Notes: generated by a model from the sequence alone, not told the origin. Shown: positions 41,927 to 51,639, numbered from the stretch's first letter. The stretch: DNA of 56,154 nucleotides from Erysipelotrichaceae bacterium (GCA_015058955.1 SVBJ01000011.1:1-56154), one strand, 5' to 3'. A program made the numbers and translations.

Positions 41927-43368
41927 TGGATTATAAACCAACTAAAAGGAATTCTACTTTGAATATGATAATGGTAATCGTTTTCGCGGCTTTGGCCATA
42001 ACGATTACTTTTGTCATTGGCTATCGGGTGGGGCATTTCTCCCAGCCTGAAAATGAGGTAGTCGATGATGGAAGATTCACCGGCCTGGAAGCCGTTTACG
42101 ATATCATGGTAAAGGACTTCTATTACGGTGATGATTCTGAAGATTACAAGGACAAGCTTATCTATGATGCCATTAACGGCATGGTTGATGCTCAGGGTGA
42201 CATTCACACGGATTACATGACCCCGGAAGAAGTCCGGCAGTTTACCGGTTCCCTTGAAAGCAATATCGTCGGCATCGGCATCAGATATACCGAACTTGAC
42301 GGTGAGATCCTGGTAAGGGAAGTCTTAAGAGATTCACCGGCACAGAAAGCCGGAATTCAGGAAGGTGACATCATCACCGCAGTTGACGGTGTTTCCTGCA
42401 AGGAAAACTCTCTTGATGACGTGGTGAAACTGGTCAGCGGCAAAGTCGGAACCAAGGTTACCCTGACAATAAACAGATTGGGTCAGACCATTGAGGTTAC
42501 AGCTACGAGAGATGTTATTGGAACGACAGTATCATCGTCAATCAAGGATGGGATCGGCATTCTGACCATCAACTCCTTCGGTGACGCTACGGCTGAGGAA
42601 ATGGCCGGACATCTGAAGTATCTGGCTGACAATAAAGTGACCAGATATATCATTGACCTGCGCAATAACGGCGGCGGATATGCCATGACCCTTGATGAAA
42701 TGTGTACATATTTCATGGATAACGGACAGATCGTCATGATCGAGGAAGACCGTGAAGGTCATCAGATCATTGACAAGGTCAAGAAATCCAGAAAGATCAA
42801 GTACGATAAGATAGTGATCCTGGTTAACGATAATTCTGCCAGCTGTTCTGAAGTATTCACCATGGCGCTTAAGGAAAACTGCAATGCCATCGTGGTTGGA
42901 ACGACTACCTATGGAAAAGGTGTGGCTCAGCTGCAGAAGATCTTCCCTGACGGCAGTGCCATCAAATATACTGATGTCATCTGGAAGTCAGGCAACGGTG
43001 TATTCATTAACGGGGAAGGAATTACCCCGGATTATACAGTCAGACTGCATGATGCTCTTTATGCCAATATTCTGACTCTGGATGATGAGGAAACCTATCA
43101 GTTTGATCAGGTCAGCAACAAGATTGGCGTTGTTCAGACCATGCTGGATTTCCTGGGATACCAGCCGGACAGACAGGATGGCTATTTCTCCCGGGCTACC
43201 AAAACCGCCCTGGAAGCTTTCCAGAGAGATAATTCACTGGAAGTTACGGGAATACTGGATAAGACAACTGCTTCAGTTATGGATGCCAGAGTCATCAATG
43301 AATGGAGCATTAACAGAGATCAGCACGATACACAGATGCAGAAAGCCCTCCAGCTTGCGAAAGAGTAA
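41926..43368 (+). CDS. S41 C-terminal-processing protease with peptidoglycan-binding domain
   Basis: A 480-aa CtpA/CtpB-type protease anchored by one helix (about 13-33). A PDZ domain covers about 108-190 ([19 protein letters not shown]), the S41 core about 200-375 with the Ser-Lys pair Ser306 (SASCSE) and Lys331 (TTYGKG), and a PG_binding_1 domain about 398-455 ([15 protein letters not shown]). It is coupled to the FtsEX effector by a one-base overlap. It may process that hydrolase or another envelope protein; this is inferred from context. Confidence 0.93.
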   Translation: MDYKPTKRNSTLNMIMVIVFAALAITITFVIGYRVGHFSQPENEVVDDGRFTGLEAVYDIMVKDFYYGDDSEDYKDKLIYDAINGMVDAQGDIHTDYMTPEEVRQFTGSLESNIVGIGIRYTELDGEILVREVLRDSPAQKAGIQEGDIITAVDGVSCKENSLDDVVKLVSGKVGTKVTLTINRLGQTIEVTATRDVIGTTVSSSIKDGIGILTINSFGDATAEEMAGHLKYLADNKVTRYIIDLRNNGGGYAMTLDEMCTYFMDNGQIVMIEEDREGHQIIDKVKKSRKIKYDKIVILVNDNSASCSEVFTMALKENCNAIVVGTTTYGKGVAQLQKIFPDGSAIKYTDVIWKSGNGVFINGEGITPDYTVRLHDALYANILTLDDEETYQFDQVSNKIGVVQTMLDFLGYQPDRQDGYFSRATKTALEAFQRDNSLEVTGILDKTTASVMDARVINEWSINRDQHDTQMQKALQLAKE

Positions 43369-43370
43369 TT

Positions 43371-45344
43371 ATGGATGAAAGATTCAAGCTTGTTTCGGGA
43401 TTCAGTCCAAAGGGTGATCAGCCTCAGGCTATTGAAGCTCTGACCGAAGGAATTCTTAATAACGAGAAATGCCAGGTTTTACTTGGTGCTACCGGCACGG
43501 GTAAAACCTTTACTATCGCGAATGTCATTGCCAAAGTAAACAAACCTACTTTGGTTTTTGTTCATAATAAGACCCTGGCGGGTCAGCTTTACAGTGAATT
43601 CAAGGAACTTTTCCCGGAAAATCATGTGGAATATTTCGTTTCCAACTTCGATTACTATCAGCCGGAAGCCTATATTCCGAAATCTGATACCTACATTGAA
43701 AAGAATGCCATGATCAATGACGAACTGGACATGTTAAGACTGGCGGCCTGTAATGCGGTTCTGGAACACCGCGATACCATCATTGTGGCATCGGTTGCCT
43801 GCATCTATGCTGCCAGTGACCCTGTACAGTACAAGGACATGTTCTTTACGATCAAAGCAGGGCAGAAGATCCAGCGTAATGAACTGTTAAGACTGCTGGT
43901 AAACCGTCAGTACAGTCGTAATGACCTGGACCTTAAGAGAGGAACTTTCCGTGTCAGAGGCGATGTCATTGACATTTCACTGGGCTATACTGACCAGTTC
44001 ATTCTGAGAGTTGAGCTGTTTGACGATGAGATCGACCGCATCAGTGAGATCGATACCGTCACCGGAAACACGCTGCACTCATATACCGTATATAACATCT
44101 TCCCGGCTACCGGATATGCCCGTAATCAGTCAGACATCAATAAGGCCTGTGACAACATTGAAGCTGAACTCAAGGACAGACTTCAGTATTTCAATGAACA
44201 CAATAAACCTCTGGAACGGGAAAGACTGGAACAGAGGTGTACCTATGACCTGGAAGCATTAAGAGAATTCGGCAGCTGTCCGGGTATTGAAAACTATTCC
44301 CGTCATCTGGAATTCCGTGAACCGGGAACCCGTTCATTTACGTTGTTTGACTACTTCCCTGATGATTACCTGCTGGTAATTGATGAATCACATGTTACGG
44401 TACCGCAGGTAAGGGGAATGTACAATGGTGACAGAAGCCGTAAGGAAACTCTTGTGGAATACGGATTCAGACTGCCAAGTGCTCTGGATAACAGACCTTT
44501 GCGATTCAATGAATTTGAAAGTCTGATCAATCAGGTGATTTTTGTATCGGCTACTCCTGGTAACTATGAACTGGAGAGAGTTGACAATCACGTCATTGAA
44601 CAGATTATCCGTCCTACAGGTCTGCTGGATCCGCGCATTGAAGTCAGAAAGACCAAGGGCCAGATCGATGATCTGATCTATGAGATAAGCGAAAGAGTTA
44701 AGAAGAACGAAAGAACTCTGGTTACTACCCTTACCGTCAGAATGGCAGAGGAACTGACCAGATATCTGTCAGCTCAGGGATTTAAGGTGGCTTATCTGCA
44801 TCATGAAACCCAGACTCTGGAAAGAACGGAAATCATCCGTGACTTAAGAAAGGGCAAGTATGATGTACTGGTGGGCATTAACCTGTTAAGAGAAGGTCTG
44901 GATATTCCGGAGGTTTCTCTTATCGCAATACTTGATGCTGACAAGGAAGGATTCTTAAGAAGTGAAAGAAGCCTGATTCAGACCATCGGCCGTGCTGCCC
45001 GTAACGTTGACGGAACGGTAATCATGTATGGAGATACCATTACGGAATCGATGCAGAAGGCCATTGATGAAACCAACAGAAGAAGAGCCATCCAGGAAGC
45101 ATTCAACCAGGAACACGGCATAACTCCGACAACCATCAGAAAGGAAATCAGAGAAGCCATTCACTCCAGGGAAACTCATGAAATGGCCATGAAGTACATG
45201 AGCAAGAAGATGAAGAAGAATGCCAGAGAGCAGGAGGAACTGCTGAAGAGACTGGAGAAGGAAATGAGAGAAGCCGCCCGTATTCTGGACTTTGAAAGGG
45301 CTGCTGAATTACGTGACATGATACTGGAACTGAAGGCAAACTGA
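43371..45344 (+). CDS. uvrB: Excinuclease ABC subunit B
   Basis: A 657-aa UvrB, the damage-verifying helicase of nucleotide excision repair. Walker [12 protein letters not shown] (about 38-48), the beta-hairpin [21 protein letters not shown] box, [28 protein letters not shown] and the final UvrC-binding motif [22 protein letters not shown] are present. It lies two bases after the S41 protease; the usual neighbour uvrA is missing from the window. Confidence 0.97.
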   Translation: MDERFKLVSGFSPKGDQPQAIEALTEGILNNEKCQVLLGATGTGKTFTIANVIAKVNKPTLVFVHNKTLAGQLYSEFKELFPENHVEYFVSNFDYYQPEAYIPKSDTYIEKNAMINDELDMLRLAACNAVLEHRDTIIVASVACIYAASDPVQYKDMFFTIKAGQKIQRNELLRLLVNRQYSRNDLDLKRGTFRVRGDVIDISLGYTDQFILRVELFDDEIDRISEIDTVTGNTLHSYTVYNIFPATGYARNQSDINKACDNIEAELKDRLQYFNEHNKPLERERLEQRCTYDLEALREFGSCPGIENYSRHLEFREPGTRSFTLFDYFPDDYLLVIDESHVTVPQVRGMYNGDRSRKETLVEYGFRLPSALDNRPLRFNEFESLINQVIFVSATPGNYELERVDNHVIEQIIRPTGLLDPRIEVRKTKGQIDDLIYEISERVKKNERTLVTTLTVRMAEELTRYLSAQGFKVAYLHHETQTLERTEIIRDLRKGKYDVLVGINLLREGLDIPEVSLIAILDADKEGFLRSERSLIQTIGRAARNVDGTVIMYGDTITESMQKAIDETNRRRAIQEAFNQEHGITPTTIRKEIREAIHSRETHEMAMKYMSKKMKKNAREQEELLKRLEKEMREAARILDFERAAELRDMILELKAN

Positions 45345-45345
45345 G

Positions 45346-45912
45346 ATGAAAAAACTGATACTGGCGTCTGCTTCCCCACGCCGCAGGGAAATAATGGAGA
45401 AGCTTAATCTGGATTTTGAGGTAATCGTATCTGATTCAGAGGAAACAATGGATCCCAACCTCTCTATTGAAGAGAGGGTTATGAGCGTGGCCAGAATGAA
45501 AGCCCTGAATGTTTATAAGAACAATCCGGACTGTGTTGTTGTCGGCAGCGATACAATAGTGGAAGTAGACGGTAGAATACTGGGAAAACCTCATAATAAA
45601 ATGGAGGCGGAAGAGATGATCAGCCTGATTTCCGGACGCCGGCATCGTGTGGTAACCGCTCTGGCCATTATCTCGTCAGAGGGTGAGTATCTTGATTATG
45701 ATGCTGCTGAGGTTCACTTTGATGAAATCAGACCGGAGGCCATCAAGCGTTATGTTGAGACGCCTGAACCTTATGACAAGGCGGGAGCTTATGCGATTCA
45801 GGGCTGGGCATCAGTCTACATATCCCGAATTGAGGGAAGTTTCTATACGGTAATGGGGCTTCCTCTGCATCTTGTTTTCCGACAGCTGCAGAAAATGGGG
45901 TATAATATTTAA
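45346..45912 (+). CDS. maf: Maf-family nucleoside triphosphate pyrophosphatase
   Basis: A 188-aa Maf protein that hydrolyses canonical or modified NTPs (for example dTTP, UTP). The substrate loop SASPRRREIM is at 8-17, VVGSDTIVEVDGRILGKP lies mid-chain and the metal/catalytic part is DKAGAYAIQGWASVYISRIEGS. It follows uvrB by one base. In Bacillus subtilis the maf gene lies by the septum genes mreB and radC; here it closes an ftsEX-uvrB unit. Confidence 0.95.
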   Translation: MKKLILASASPRRREIMEKLNLDFEVIVSDSEETMDPNLSIEERVMSVARMKALNVYKNNPDCVVVGSDTIVEVDGRILGKPHNKMEAEEMISLISGRRHRVVTALAIISSEGEYLDYDAAEVHFDEIRPEAIKRYVETPEPYDKAGAYAIQGWASVYISRIEGSFYTVMGLPLHLVFRQLQKMGYNI

Positions 45913-45928
45913 TGGGGGAAGGTAGTTT

Positions 45929-47281
45929 ATGCGGAGTAAAAGCAATGTTGATTTAACCAAGGGAGTTATCTGGAAACAGCTTTTACTTTTTGTTTGGCCG
46001 ATTATCCTGGCCAGCGTTTTTGAGCAGCTCTACAATATTACCAACTCAATGATCGCTGGTAATCTGATCAGCACCAATGCCTTAAGTGCCATCAGTGCTA
46101 CCAGCCAGATCACCATCATTTCCCACTATTTCCTGTATGGAATATCAACTGCCTGCGGAATACTGGTATCCAACTATTATGGCGCCAGGGACATGGAAAA
46201 TGTTCAGAAAGCGGTGGATACGGGACTGGTTGTAGCCATTGTGGGTGGTCTCATCTTCGCATTGGGCGGCCAGGTGCTGGCTCCATTCTTACTGAAAATA
46301 AGTAATATCAACCGGGTTCTGTACTCTGATGCGGAGAAGTACCTGCGCGTATACATGATTGGTTCCATTGCGGTATTCATCTATAATATGTCATTCTTTG
46401 TCATGCGCTCCTTAGGAGATTCCAGGCATCCGCTGTATTTCCTGATGGTTTCCTGTGTTCTGAACATCATTTTGGGCGTAGTTCTGGTAAAGGTCTTTGA
46501 TCTAGGCGTCATCGGCATTGCCCTGGCAACAGTCATTTCTGAGCTAATAACGGATGTCTTGGCTCTGCACAGCCTGACGACTCTGGATGAAAACCTGACG
46601 GTCAACATTCTTAAACTTCATCCGGATAAGAAGATGATAGGAAAAATGATGGCCCTGGGCATTCCGGCTTCATTCCAGAATATTCTGATTGCCTTATCCG
46701 AAATGATGATCCAGTCTCATGTCAACCTTTTCCCTAATGAAGTAATAGCCGGTATCGGGGTTGCCAATAAGGTGGCGATCTGGGTACGTCTGCCGATGCA
46801 GAGCATCACGGTAATCCTGACCAACTATGTGGGACAGAACCTGGGTGCCAAGGAATACGAAAGAGTTCAGAAGGGCATAGAAATATGCAACATGATTGGC
46901 GTAGCCATAACACTGGTATGCTGCATCGTGGTATTCATTGCCGCCGAGCCATTCGTCAGCATGTTTGACAAGGATGCAACAGTAATAGAAGTTGGCGTGG
47001 CTATGACCAGATACACCATCTTCTCATCCATTCCGCTGGTATATTCACACATGTATAACGGTGCCTGTCGTGCTTCCGGCAACGTCAGAATACCGATGTT
47101 ACTGTCCGTATTATCACAGTGCATCTGCCGTTATCTGTTTGTCTACATCGGCATGAAGCTGACCTTTGACATCAGAGTTATTTACCTGTCAAGTCTGTTT
47201 GGCTATACGCTTTCCGGCATATTTGCTACTCTGTATTTCAGATTAAGCAGCTATACCAAGGAGGCTCATCTGAGACCTTGA
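45929..47281 (+). CDS. MATE-family multidrug efflux transporter (copy 1)
   Basis: A 450-aa twelve-helix membrane protein of the NorM/DinF-like MATE group. The N-terminal helix KQLLLFVWPIILASVFEQLYNITNSM and NYYGARD in helix 2, and the matching seventh-to-eighth helix region NQNLGAKEYERVQ-type GQNLGAKEY are typical. It is coupled to Na+ or H+ for drug export. It is a clear paralogue of the MATE gene at 50.3 kb. Its stop codon TGA forms part of the -35 box of the tmRNA promoter, so transcripts can pass close to it. Confidence 0.93.
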   Translation: MRSKSNVDLTKGVIWKQLLLFVWPIILASVFEQLYNITNSMIAGNLISTNALSAISATSQITIISHYFLYGISTACGILVSNYYGARDMENVQKAVDTGLVVAIVGGLIFALGGQVLAPFLLKISNINRVLYSDAEKYLRVYMIGSIAVFIYNMSFFVMRSLGDSRHPLYFLMVSCVLNIILGVVLVKVFDLGVIGIALATVISELITDVLALHSLTTLDENLTVNILKLHPDKKMIGKMMALGIPASFQNILIALSEMMIQSHVNLFPNEVIAGIGVANKVAIWVRLPMQSITVILTNYVGQNLGAKEYERVQKGIEICNMIGVAITLVCCIVVFIAAEPFVSMFDKDATVIEVGVAMTRYTIFSSIPLVYSHMYNGACRASGNVRIPMLLSVLSQCICRYLFVYIGMKLTFDIRVIYLSSLFGYTLSGIFATLYFRLSSYTKEAHLRP

Positions 47282-47307
47282 CACAATTAAGTTCAAGGTA
47301 TTATAAT
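47278..47307 (+). promoter_or_regulatory. tmRNA (ssrA) promoter overlapping a stop codon
   Basis: Consensus TTGACA (47278-47283), 18-bp spacer, TATAAT (47302-47307). The -35 contains the MATE stop codon TGA (47279-47281). Confidence 0.85.
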
Positions 47308-47318
47308 TAAAGCCCAAT

Positions 47319-47670
47319 GGGGATGTCTTGGTTTCGACAGGGCGTTGTTGGATTCGGACTGCAGTGGCGTTATTCACCTCAAGAATAGAACCTAAAAATA
47401 AACGACAATCGTCAGTTTGCATTTGCTGCTTAGTAGCCGCTTATAGGCTCGCAGCCGTCACCCTATATTGCTCCTCTGGGTATAGGTGTGGTGTCAAAGC
47501 CAGAGGATCAGTTCCGGCGATGCTGATAAACCGGGATGAAGTTCATCAGCAAAACAGGTATTATTCACTGTCTGCCAGATAGATACCTGTTAACCTTGGC
47601 GGACTAAACTGTAGGCGTCTGAATGTGGGACACGTTTTGGACAGGGGTTCGATTCCCCTCATCTCCACCA
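47319..47670 (+). ncRNA. ssrA: Transfer-messenger RNA
   Basis: A 352-nt one-piece tmRNA. The 5' GGGGATG pairs with the 3' CATCTCC ahead of ACCA, forming the acceptor stem; GGGGTTCGATTCCCC forms the T arm. The tag reading frame ends in FAFAA followed by two TAG stops (47431-47436); read back in frame it is about KINDNRQFAFAA, with the resume codon probably AAA at 47395 but not certain. With SmpB (28.4 kb) it frees stalled ribosomes and marks the nascent chain for proteolysis. Confidence 0.97.
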
Positions 47671-47682
47671 ATAACAAAATCG

Positions 47683-47714
47683 GCTACTTTTATCCACAAA
47701 AAGTAGCTTTTTTA
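47683..47714 (+). terminator. tmRNA terminator
   Basis: GCTACTTTT/AAAAGTAGC with a short loop, followed by six T residues. Confidence 0.9.
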
Positions 47715-47834
47715 ATGCCTTTTTGTGTTTTATAACTGCTGTTTAGCTGTTTTTAGGCACGATACCGTGCTTGATATACGGGCCTAAGTTATTATACTAT
47801 GATATTGTAAATCGGGACTAAAATGGCTTAAAAG
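47715..47834. other. Non-coding start of the tmRNA-adjacent accessory patch
   Basis: An AT-rich stretch with a small perfect hairpin GCACG/CGTGC at 47757-47770 set within AGGC/GCCT flanks, and possible -10 boxes near 47795. No repeat of the tmRNA 3' end was found, so an attachment site cannot be shown. Confidence 0.4.
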
Positions 47835-48161
47835 ATGGTTGTATGGCAATTTTACAGAGAGTTAGCCCCAAAACAAATAATATTGAGTTCAAAGTTTGCT
47901 ATACCGTACCTCAGATTTAATTGTGTAGGATATTGTAAAACTTGTAACAGTACAAATCCAACCCTGACAAAGTATTCAGCATTTTTGAATTACCAGGTAA
48001 TAACAAACGGAACCCAAATGATCTATGGGGCATATTCTTATAAAACGATTGGAATAAACAATATAACTGTGAGTATATCCACAAGCGGAGCTGTTACATT
48101 TGGTGGCACATTAGTTAGTCATACTGATTATCAGGCTCGGGGAGTCACATTGATCCCGTAA
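47835..48161 (+). pseudogene. Possible remnant of a secreted or phage-type protein
   Basis: A 108-codon frame with no convincing ribosome binding site, preceded in frame by TAA at 47829-47831. The last 50 residues (AYSYKTIGINNITVSISTSGAVTFGGTLVSHTDY, read in parts) look like a natural beta-rich protein end, whereas the first 40 do not. In another frame the 25-codon MAILQRVSPKTNNIEFKVCY segment (from 47843) looks equally natural, so the gene may be frameshifted or truncated. Twelve bases after its stop a small membrane gene begins. Family not recognised. Confidence 0.4.
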
Positions 48162-48173
48162 GGAGAATAAGAA

Positions 48174-48347
48174 ATGGCATGGATGATAGTTAAAAGCATA
48201 CTTATTATGCTGGTTGTATTCTGGATACCTCAGTTTTTATGTCTTATTATTCCGGAAACGATTGGTGAAGGAATATATGAGGTAATAGCGATTGGTGTTG
48301 CTACGGTGATAATTGTTTACCATATTGATAAACTAAGAACCAAATAG
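48174..48347 (+). CDS. Small two-helix membrane protein (57 aa)
   Basis: A 57-aa protein with an excellent AGGAGAATAAGAA ribosome binding site. Two hydrophobic helices (about 4-26 and 34-50) are separated by a short PETIGEG linker and followed by the basic tail KLRTK. It is a plausible small protein of the accessory patch, perhaps an immunity or holin-like protein by size only; no family was recognised. Confidence 0.6.
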   Translation: MAWMIVKSILIMLVVFWIPQFLCLIIPETIGEGIYEVIAIGVATVIIVYHIDKLRTK

Positions 48348-48392
48348 AGCCATTTTACTGATGGGGTTAATGGTTTTGAATAGTGGAGAAGA

Positions 48393-48764
48393 ATGAATAT
48401 CATGAAAACAAAAACTTTTAGAATATTTATTTCGATTACCTGCTTAAGTATGGTTGTAGCATATTTGATCTTTTTCCTGTTCTTCGACATCTCACATTTT
48501 ACAGGACATGATCTAATTAAGATTGTTGATTCACCTGATGGTAAATATGAGATTGTTGTTTACAGGAATAATGGCGGTGCTACTGTTGACTATGCCTTGC
48601 TGTGTTCAGTAAGGTCAACTGCAAATGGGAAAGAGAAAAACATATACTGGGATTACCCGTATCAGGAACCTGTGATTCAATGGGAGAATAATAGCGTTGT
48701 AGTTATAAATGGACACAGTCTGGACGTAAAGAAAGATACATATGATTATAGAAGACAAAAATGA
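48393..48764 (+). CDS. DUF5412-like membrane-anchored protein
   Basis: A 123-aa protein with one N-terminal membrane helix (about 8-32) and an extracytoplasmic domain of about 90 residues. SPDGKYEIVVYRNNGGATVDYA, KNIYWDYPYQEPVIQW and VVVINGHSLDV (in parts) follow the DUF5412 pattern as I recall it, small proteins found near mobile or phage-like regions in Bacilli. GGAGAAGA precedes the ATG. Function unknown. Confidence 0.7.
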   Translation: MNIMKTKTFRIFISITCLSMVVAYLIFFLFFDISHFTGHDLIKIVDSPDGKYEIVVYRNNGGATVDYALLCSVRSTANGKEKNIYWDYPYQEPVIQWENNSVVVINGHSLDVKKDTYDYRRQK

Positions 48765-48824
48765 AGCCTCCCGGTAATTGGCGAATGAATTTACTTTAAA
48801 AGTTATAGAATGGGGTTTGTATTT

Positions 48825-49172
48825 ATGAAGAAGTCAATTTTTATAATCATACTGATTGTTTCCTTCATATCAGTACGATTTGGTTTGATTGAATTATATA
48901 AATCCCATGACGCTCCTATAATAGCGTTGTTGCCAGCAATATTGGGAATAATACTGACTGTTATGTTTAACTGCCAAATAACAATGACTGGAACATCTTT
49001 TGGATATATTGTGTCGTTTATACTGGCGCAGTTATTTAAAACTGAATACATTAATCCTAAAAGAGGTAATGCTCTCTATAGCAATTGGTTTGTATTATGG
49101 CTGGTAATATATTCTGGTATTATTGTCGTATGTTTTATCATGGATTGTTATAGAAACAAAAAGAAAAAGTGA
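48825..49172 (+). CDS. Small polytopic membrane protein, unknown function
   Basis: A 115-aa hydrophobic protein with about four helices (about 4-22, 30-48, 54-72 and 84-107) and a lysine-rich tail (NKKKK). Two starts are possible: ATG at 48825 (MKKSIF) and ATG at 48810 (five residues longer); neither has a strong ribosome binding site. The MKKSIF start gives a standard basic N-terminus and is preferred. No family recognised. AT-rich codon use like its neighbours in the accessory patch. Confidence 0.6.
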   Translation: MKKSIFIIILIVSFISVRFGLIELYKSHDAPIIALLPAILGIILTVMFNCQITMTGTSFGYIVSFILAQLFKTEYINPKRGNALYSNWFVLWLVIYSGIIVVCFIMDCYRNKKKK

Positions 49173-49206
49173 AAAAAATAATTAGCAGGAATAAGGAGAA
49201 AAGATT

Positions 49207-50157
49207 ATGCCAGACAAAGATGTCAGAGTTATTTGTGAAAAAGGGGATATAGAAGCCTTTTTTGCCAGCATACCCATTACTGGCAAAACCATTAAGGACA
49301 TAAAATGCATTGGTATGCCTGAAGAACTTAAGAGAAGCGGTCAGAAAGAACATTATTTTCTCGATTTATATAACAGCCTTATCGCAAATGGGTATAGTAA
49401 GCCTGCAAAAAGGTCTGTGGTTTTGGAAGATTTTCCGGATGAGTTAAGTTATGAAGAATATGACGTTCTGTTTCTCCGTCAAACTGTATATGATGTTATT
49501 CATATCCTGTTTGAAGATGACAGTGCATTGGTAATTCAGAATAAGGAATTTACCCCAAGCCATTTAGGTGTTGGTTATTACGAAAAAGAACCGGAATACA
49601 GTGATAAAGAGGAAAAGGATGGGACAATTCTTTTTAAAGAGCGGATTGATTCAAAAGTTCAAAAGATTGTAATTAATGAATTAACCAATGAAGCAGATAT
49701 GGACACTATAAAAAGCCAGATAATGCATCCTTATGATAGCATTCAGGTGATTCTCGATAATGGCTTCAGGCTTAAAATCGACTATTGGACGATAGCCTTT
49801 TATAATGGTCAGGATAACATCCCAATCAGAATGACATTTGATGAAGAAAAGAAGAGTTATACAAATCTTGATGAATGGTTCTCAGATGAATCCGTTGACA
49901 GAGAACCGATCGCAGATATAAATTCAGAAATTGACAGCGATCTGATAAAGCTGCTGGAACAGTATAACAAGCCAAGGCTGCATATATTTTATATTCTGCT
50001 TTTCATCAGAAGACCTGAAGCGCGAAAAGAACTTGCTGATTATATCAGGAATAATAATCCTGATGTTAAGTCATTCTATAGATTCCACCATGCATTATAT
50101 GAAAAGGAACGTGAAAGGGCAAACAGACTGTATAATCAGGAAAACGAAACAGAATAA
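49207..50157 (+). CDS. Hypothetical soluble acidic protein of the accessory patch
   Basis: A 316-aa soluble protein, strongly acidic, with no signal peptide or membrane segment. It has a central region (about 85-120) YDVLFLRQTVYDVIHILFEDDSALVIQ in parts, then a beta-rich region and a Lys/Glu-rich C-terminal helix. An AAGGAGAAAAG site precedes the ATG, so it is probably translated. No family is recognised. Position beside tmRNA and small membrane proteins makes an accessory role such as a stress, immunity or defence-related function possible, but nothing in the sequence fixes it. Confidence 0.65.
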   Translation: MPDKDVRVICEKGDIEAFFASIPITGKTIKDIKCIGMPEELKRSGQKEHYFLDLYNSLIANGYSKPAKRSVVLEDFPDELSYEEYDVLFLRQTVYDVIHILFEDDSALVIQNKEFTPSHLGVGYYEKEPEYSDKEEKDGTILFKERIDSKVQKIVINELTNEADMDTIKSQIMHPYDSIQVILDNGFRLKIDYWTIAFYNGQDNIPIRMTFDEEKKSYTNLDEWFSDESVDREPIADINSEIDSDLIKLLEQYNKPRLHIFYILLFIRRPEARKELADYIRNNNPDVKSFYRFHHALYEKERERANRLYNQENETE

Positions 50158-50191
50158 TGGAATCCATATCCTGAAAGGCGAGGAAGAATGG

Positions 50192-50236
50192 AAAAACACC
50201 GGAAACAAAGGTAAAACATATGAATCCGGTGTTTTT
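50192..50236 (+). terminator. Terminator ending the accessory patch
   Basis: AAAAACACCGGA/TCCGGTGTTTTT, 12 pairs with a 21-base loop, then GAATG. The loop is large but the arms are perfect. Confidence 0.75.
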
Positions 50237-50270
50237 GAATGATAAAATATGAGTGAAAGGCATGGTATAT

Positions 50271-51626
50271 ATGGCAGCTGATAACAAAAAGGAGCTGGAT
50301 CTGACTGAAGGTACGGTAGGAGAACGGATAATGCATTTCATCTGGCCGGTATTGCTGGCAAGCATTTTTCAGCAGTTCTATTCTCTGACCAATCAGCTGA
50401 TTGTCGGCAACTACGTTTCCAAGGAAGCACTGAGCGCTGTCAGCGCCTGCAGTGTCATAACCAATATTTTTACTTTCTTCTTTGGTGGTATTGGTTTAGG
50501 ATCCGGCATTGTGGTATCACATGCCTACGGGGCCAGAAAACAGGACAGACTGAAAGAAGCGGTTGATACTTCTCTGCTGCTGTCATTTTTCGGTGGAATT
50601 CTGCTTACCATCATGTCAGAAGCAACTGTTGGCTTAATGATGAGATTGATTAACATCAATGAAACACTCTATCCGATTGCTTATAGTTATTTAAGAGTCT
50701 ATCTGATTGGCAACATGGCAGTGTTCATGTACAACATGTGTTTCTATATCTTCCGTTCAATCGGTGATTCCAAGCACCCGCTTTATTATCTGATTCTTTC
50801 CAGCATCATAAATCTGATACTTGGTGTTATTTTCGTCAGGGTATTCCATATGAACGTTATTGGTACTGCTCTGGCTACCATTATCAGTCAGTTCATAGTT
50901 GATATTCTGTGTGTCAGACTGATGGTAGTTAATCCGATATTGAAAGTGAAACTGAATCAGCTGAAGATGAACTGGAAGCTTGTTGGAGAAATATGCCGCT
51001 TAGGTGTACCAGCAGGTATTCAGAATACCCTTATCGCAATGGCCGGTGCCACGGTGCAGTCATATACCAATCTCTTCAGTAATGAGATAATCGCCGGTCT
51101 TGGAGTAGCGCAGCGTGTCACCGGCTATGCTCAGGTTCCGCTTCATGCCTTTACAACCGTCACTACCAGTTATGTGGGGCAGAACTATGGAGCAGGTAAG
51201 TATGACCGTGTCAGAGACGGTCTGAAATACTGCCTCAGGCTGTCCAATATTGTTTCGCTGTCGTTATCCCGGCTGACCTTCATCTTTGCTCCTCAGTTGG
51301 TGGCAATGTTCAATAAGGACCCGGAAGTCATCCGCTATGGCGTGGAAATGGTCAGATTTACCGTATTCAGTACAGTATTCATCGGATGGTCACATATCTA
51401 TAATGGTGTATGCCGCGGGGCAGGTAACGTCCGCTTCCCGTTAATCATTGCGGTAGTTACTCAGGTAATAATCCGCTATCTGTATGTGACGATTGCCTTT
51501 AAGATCAGATTCAATGTGCTAGACATCTATGTGGCAAACTGCATTGGCTATGTATTTGCGGGTGTTACGGCATTCCTGTACTTCCGCTTCTCTAAGTGGA
51601 CTTTGAATAATCATCTGCGTGTTTAA
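50271..51626 (+). CDS. MATE-family multidrug efflux transporter (copy 2)
   Basis: A 451-aa twelve-helix transporter. IMHFIWPVLLASIFQQFYSLTNQLIVGNY, SHAYGARKQDRLKEAVDTSLLLSF and GQNYGAGKYDRVRDGLKY (in parts) match the NorM/DinF-like MATE pattern and align over the full length with the MATE gene at 45.9 kb. The ATG at 50271 has AAAGG ten bases upstream; the alternative GTG at 50253 and ATG at 50262 have worse spacing. The paralogues flank the tmRNA and the accessory patch, both on the plus strand. Confidence 0.92.
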   Translation: MAADNKKELDLTEGTVGERIMHFIWPVLLASIFQQFYSLTNQLIVGNYVSKEALSAVSACSVITNIFTFFFGGIGLGSGIVVSHAYGARKQDRLKEAVDTSLLLSFFGGILLTIMSEATVGLMMRLININETLYPIAYSYLRVYLIGNMAVFMYNMCFYIFRSIGDSKHPLYYLILSSIINLILGVIFVRVFHMNVIGTALATIISQFIVDILCVRLMVVNPILKVKLNQLKMNWKLVGEICRLGVPAGIQNTLIAMAGATVQSYTNLFSNEIIAGLGVAQRVTGYAQVPLHAFTTVTTSYVGQNYGAGKYDRVRDGLKYCLRLSNIVSLSLSRLTFIFAPQLVAMFNKDPEVIRYGVEMVRFTVFSTVFIGWSHIYNGVCRGAGNVRFPLIIAVVTQVIIRYLYVTIAFKIRFNVLDIYVANCIGYVFAGVTAFLYFRFSKWTLNNHLRV

Positions 51627-51639
51627 TGCTTATTAAATA

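Noticed and set aside
47328-47582. 84-codon frame across the tmRNA
   Set aside because: It lies fully within ssrA and is not the tag frame; no ribosome binding site.
47319-50300. Attachment-site repeat of the tmRNA 3' end
   Set aside because: I looked for copies of GATTCCCCTCATCTCCACCA or its last part downstream. Only weak matches such as GATTCCACCA at 50081 were seen, which is not enough.
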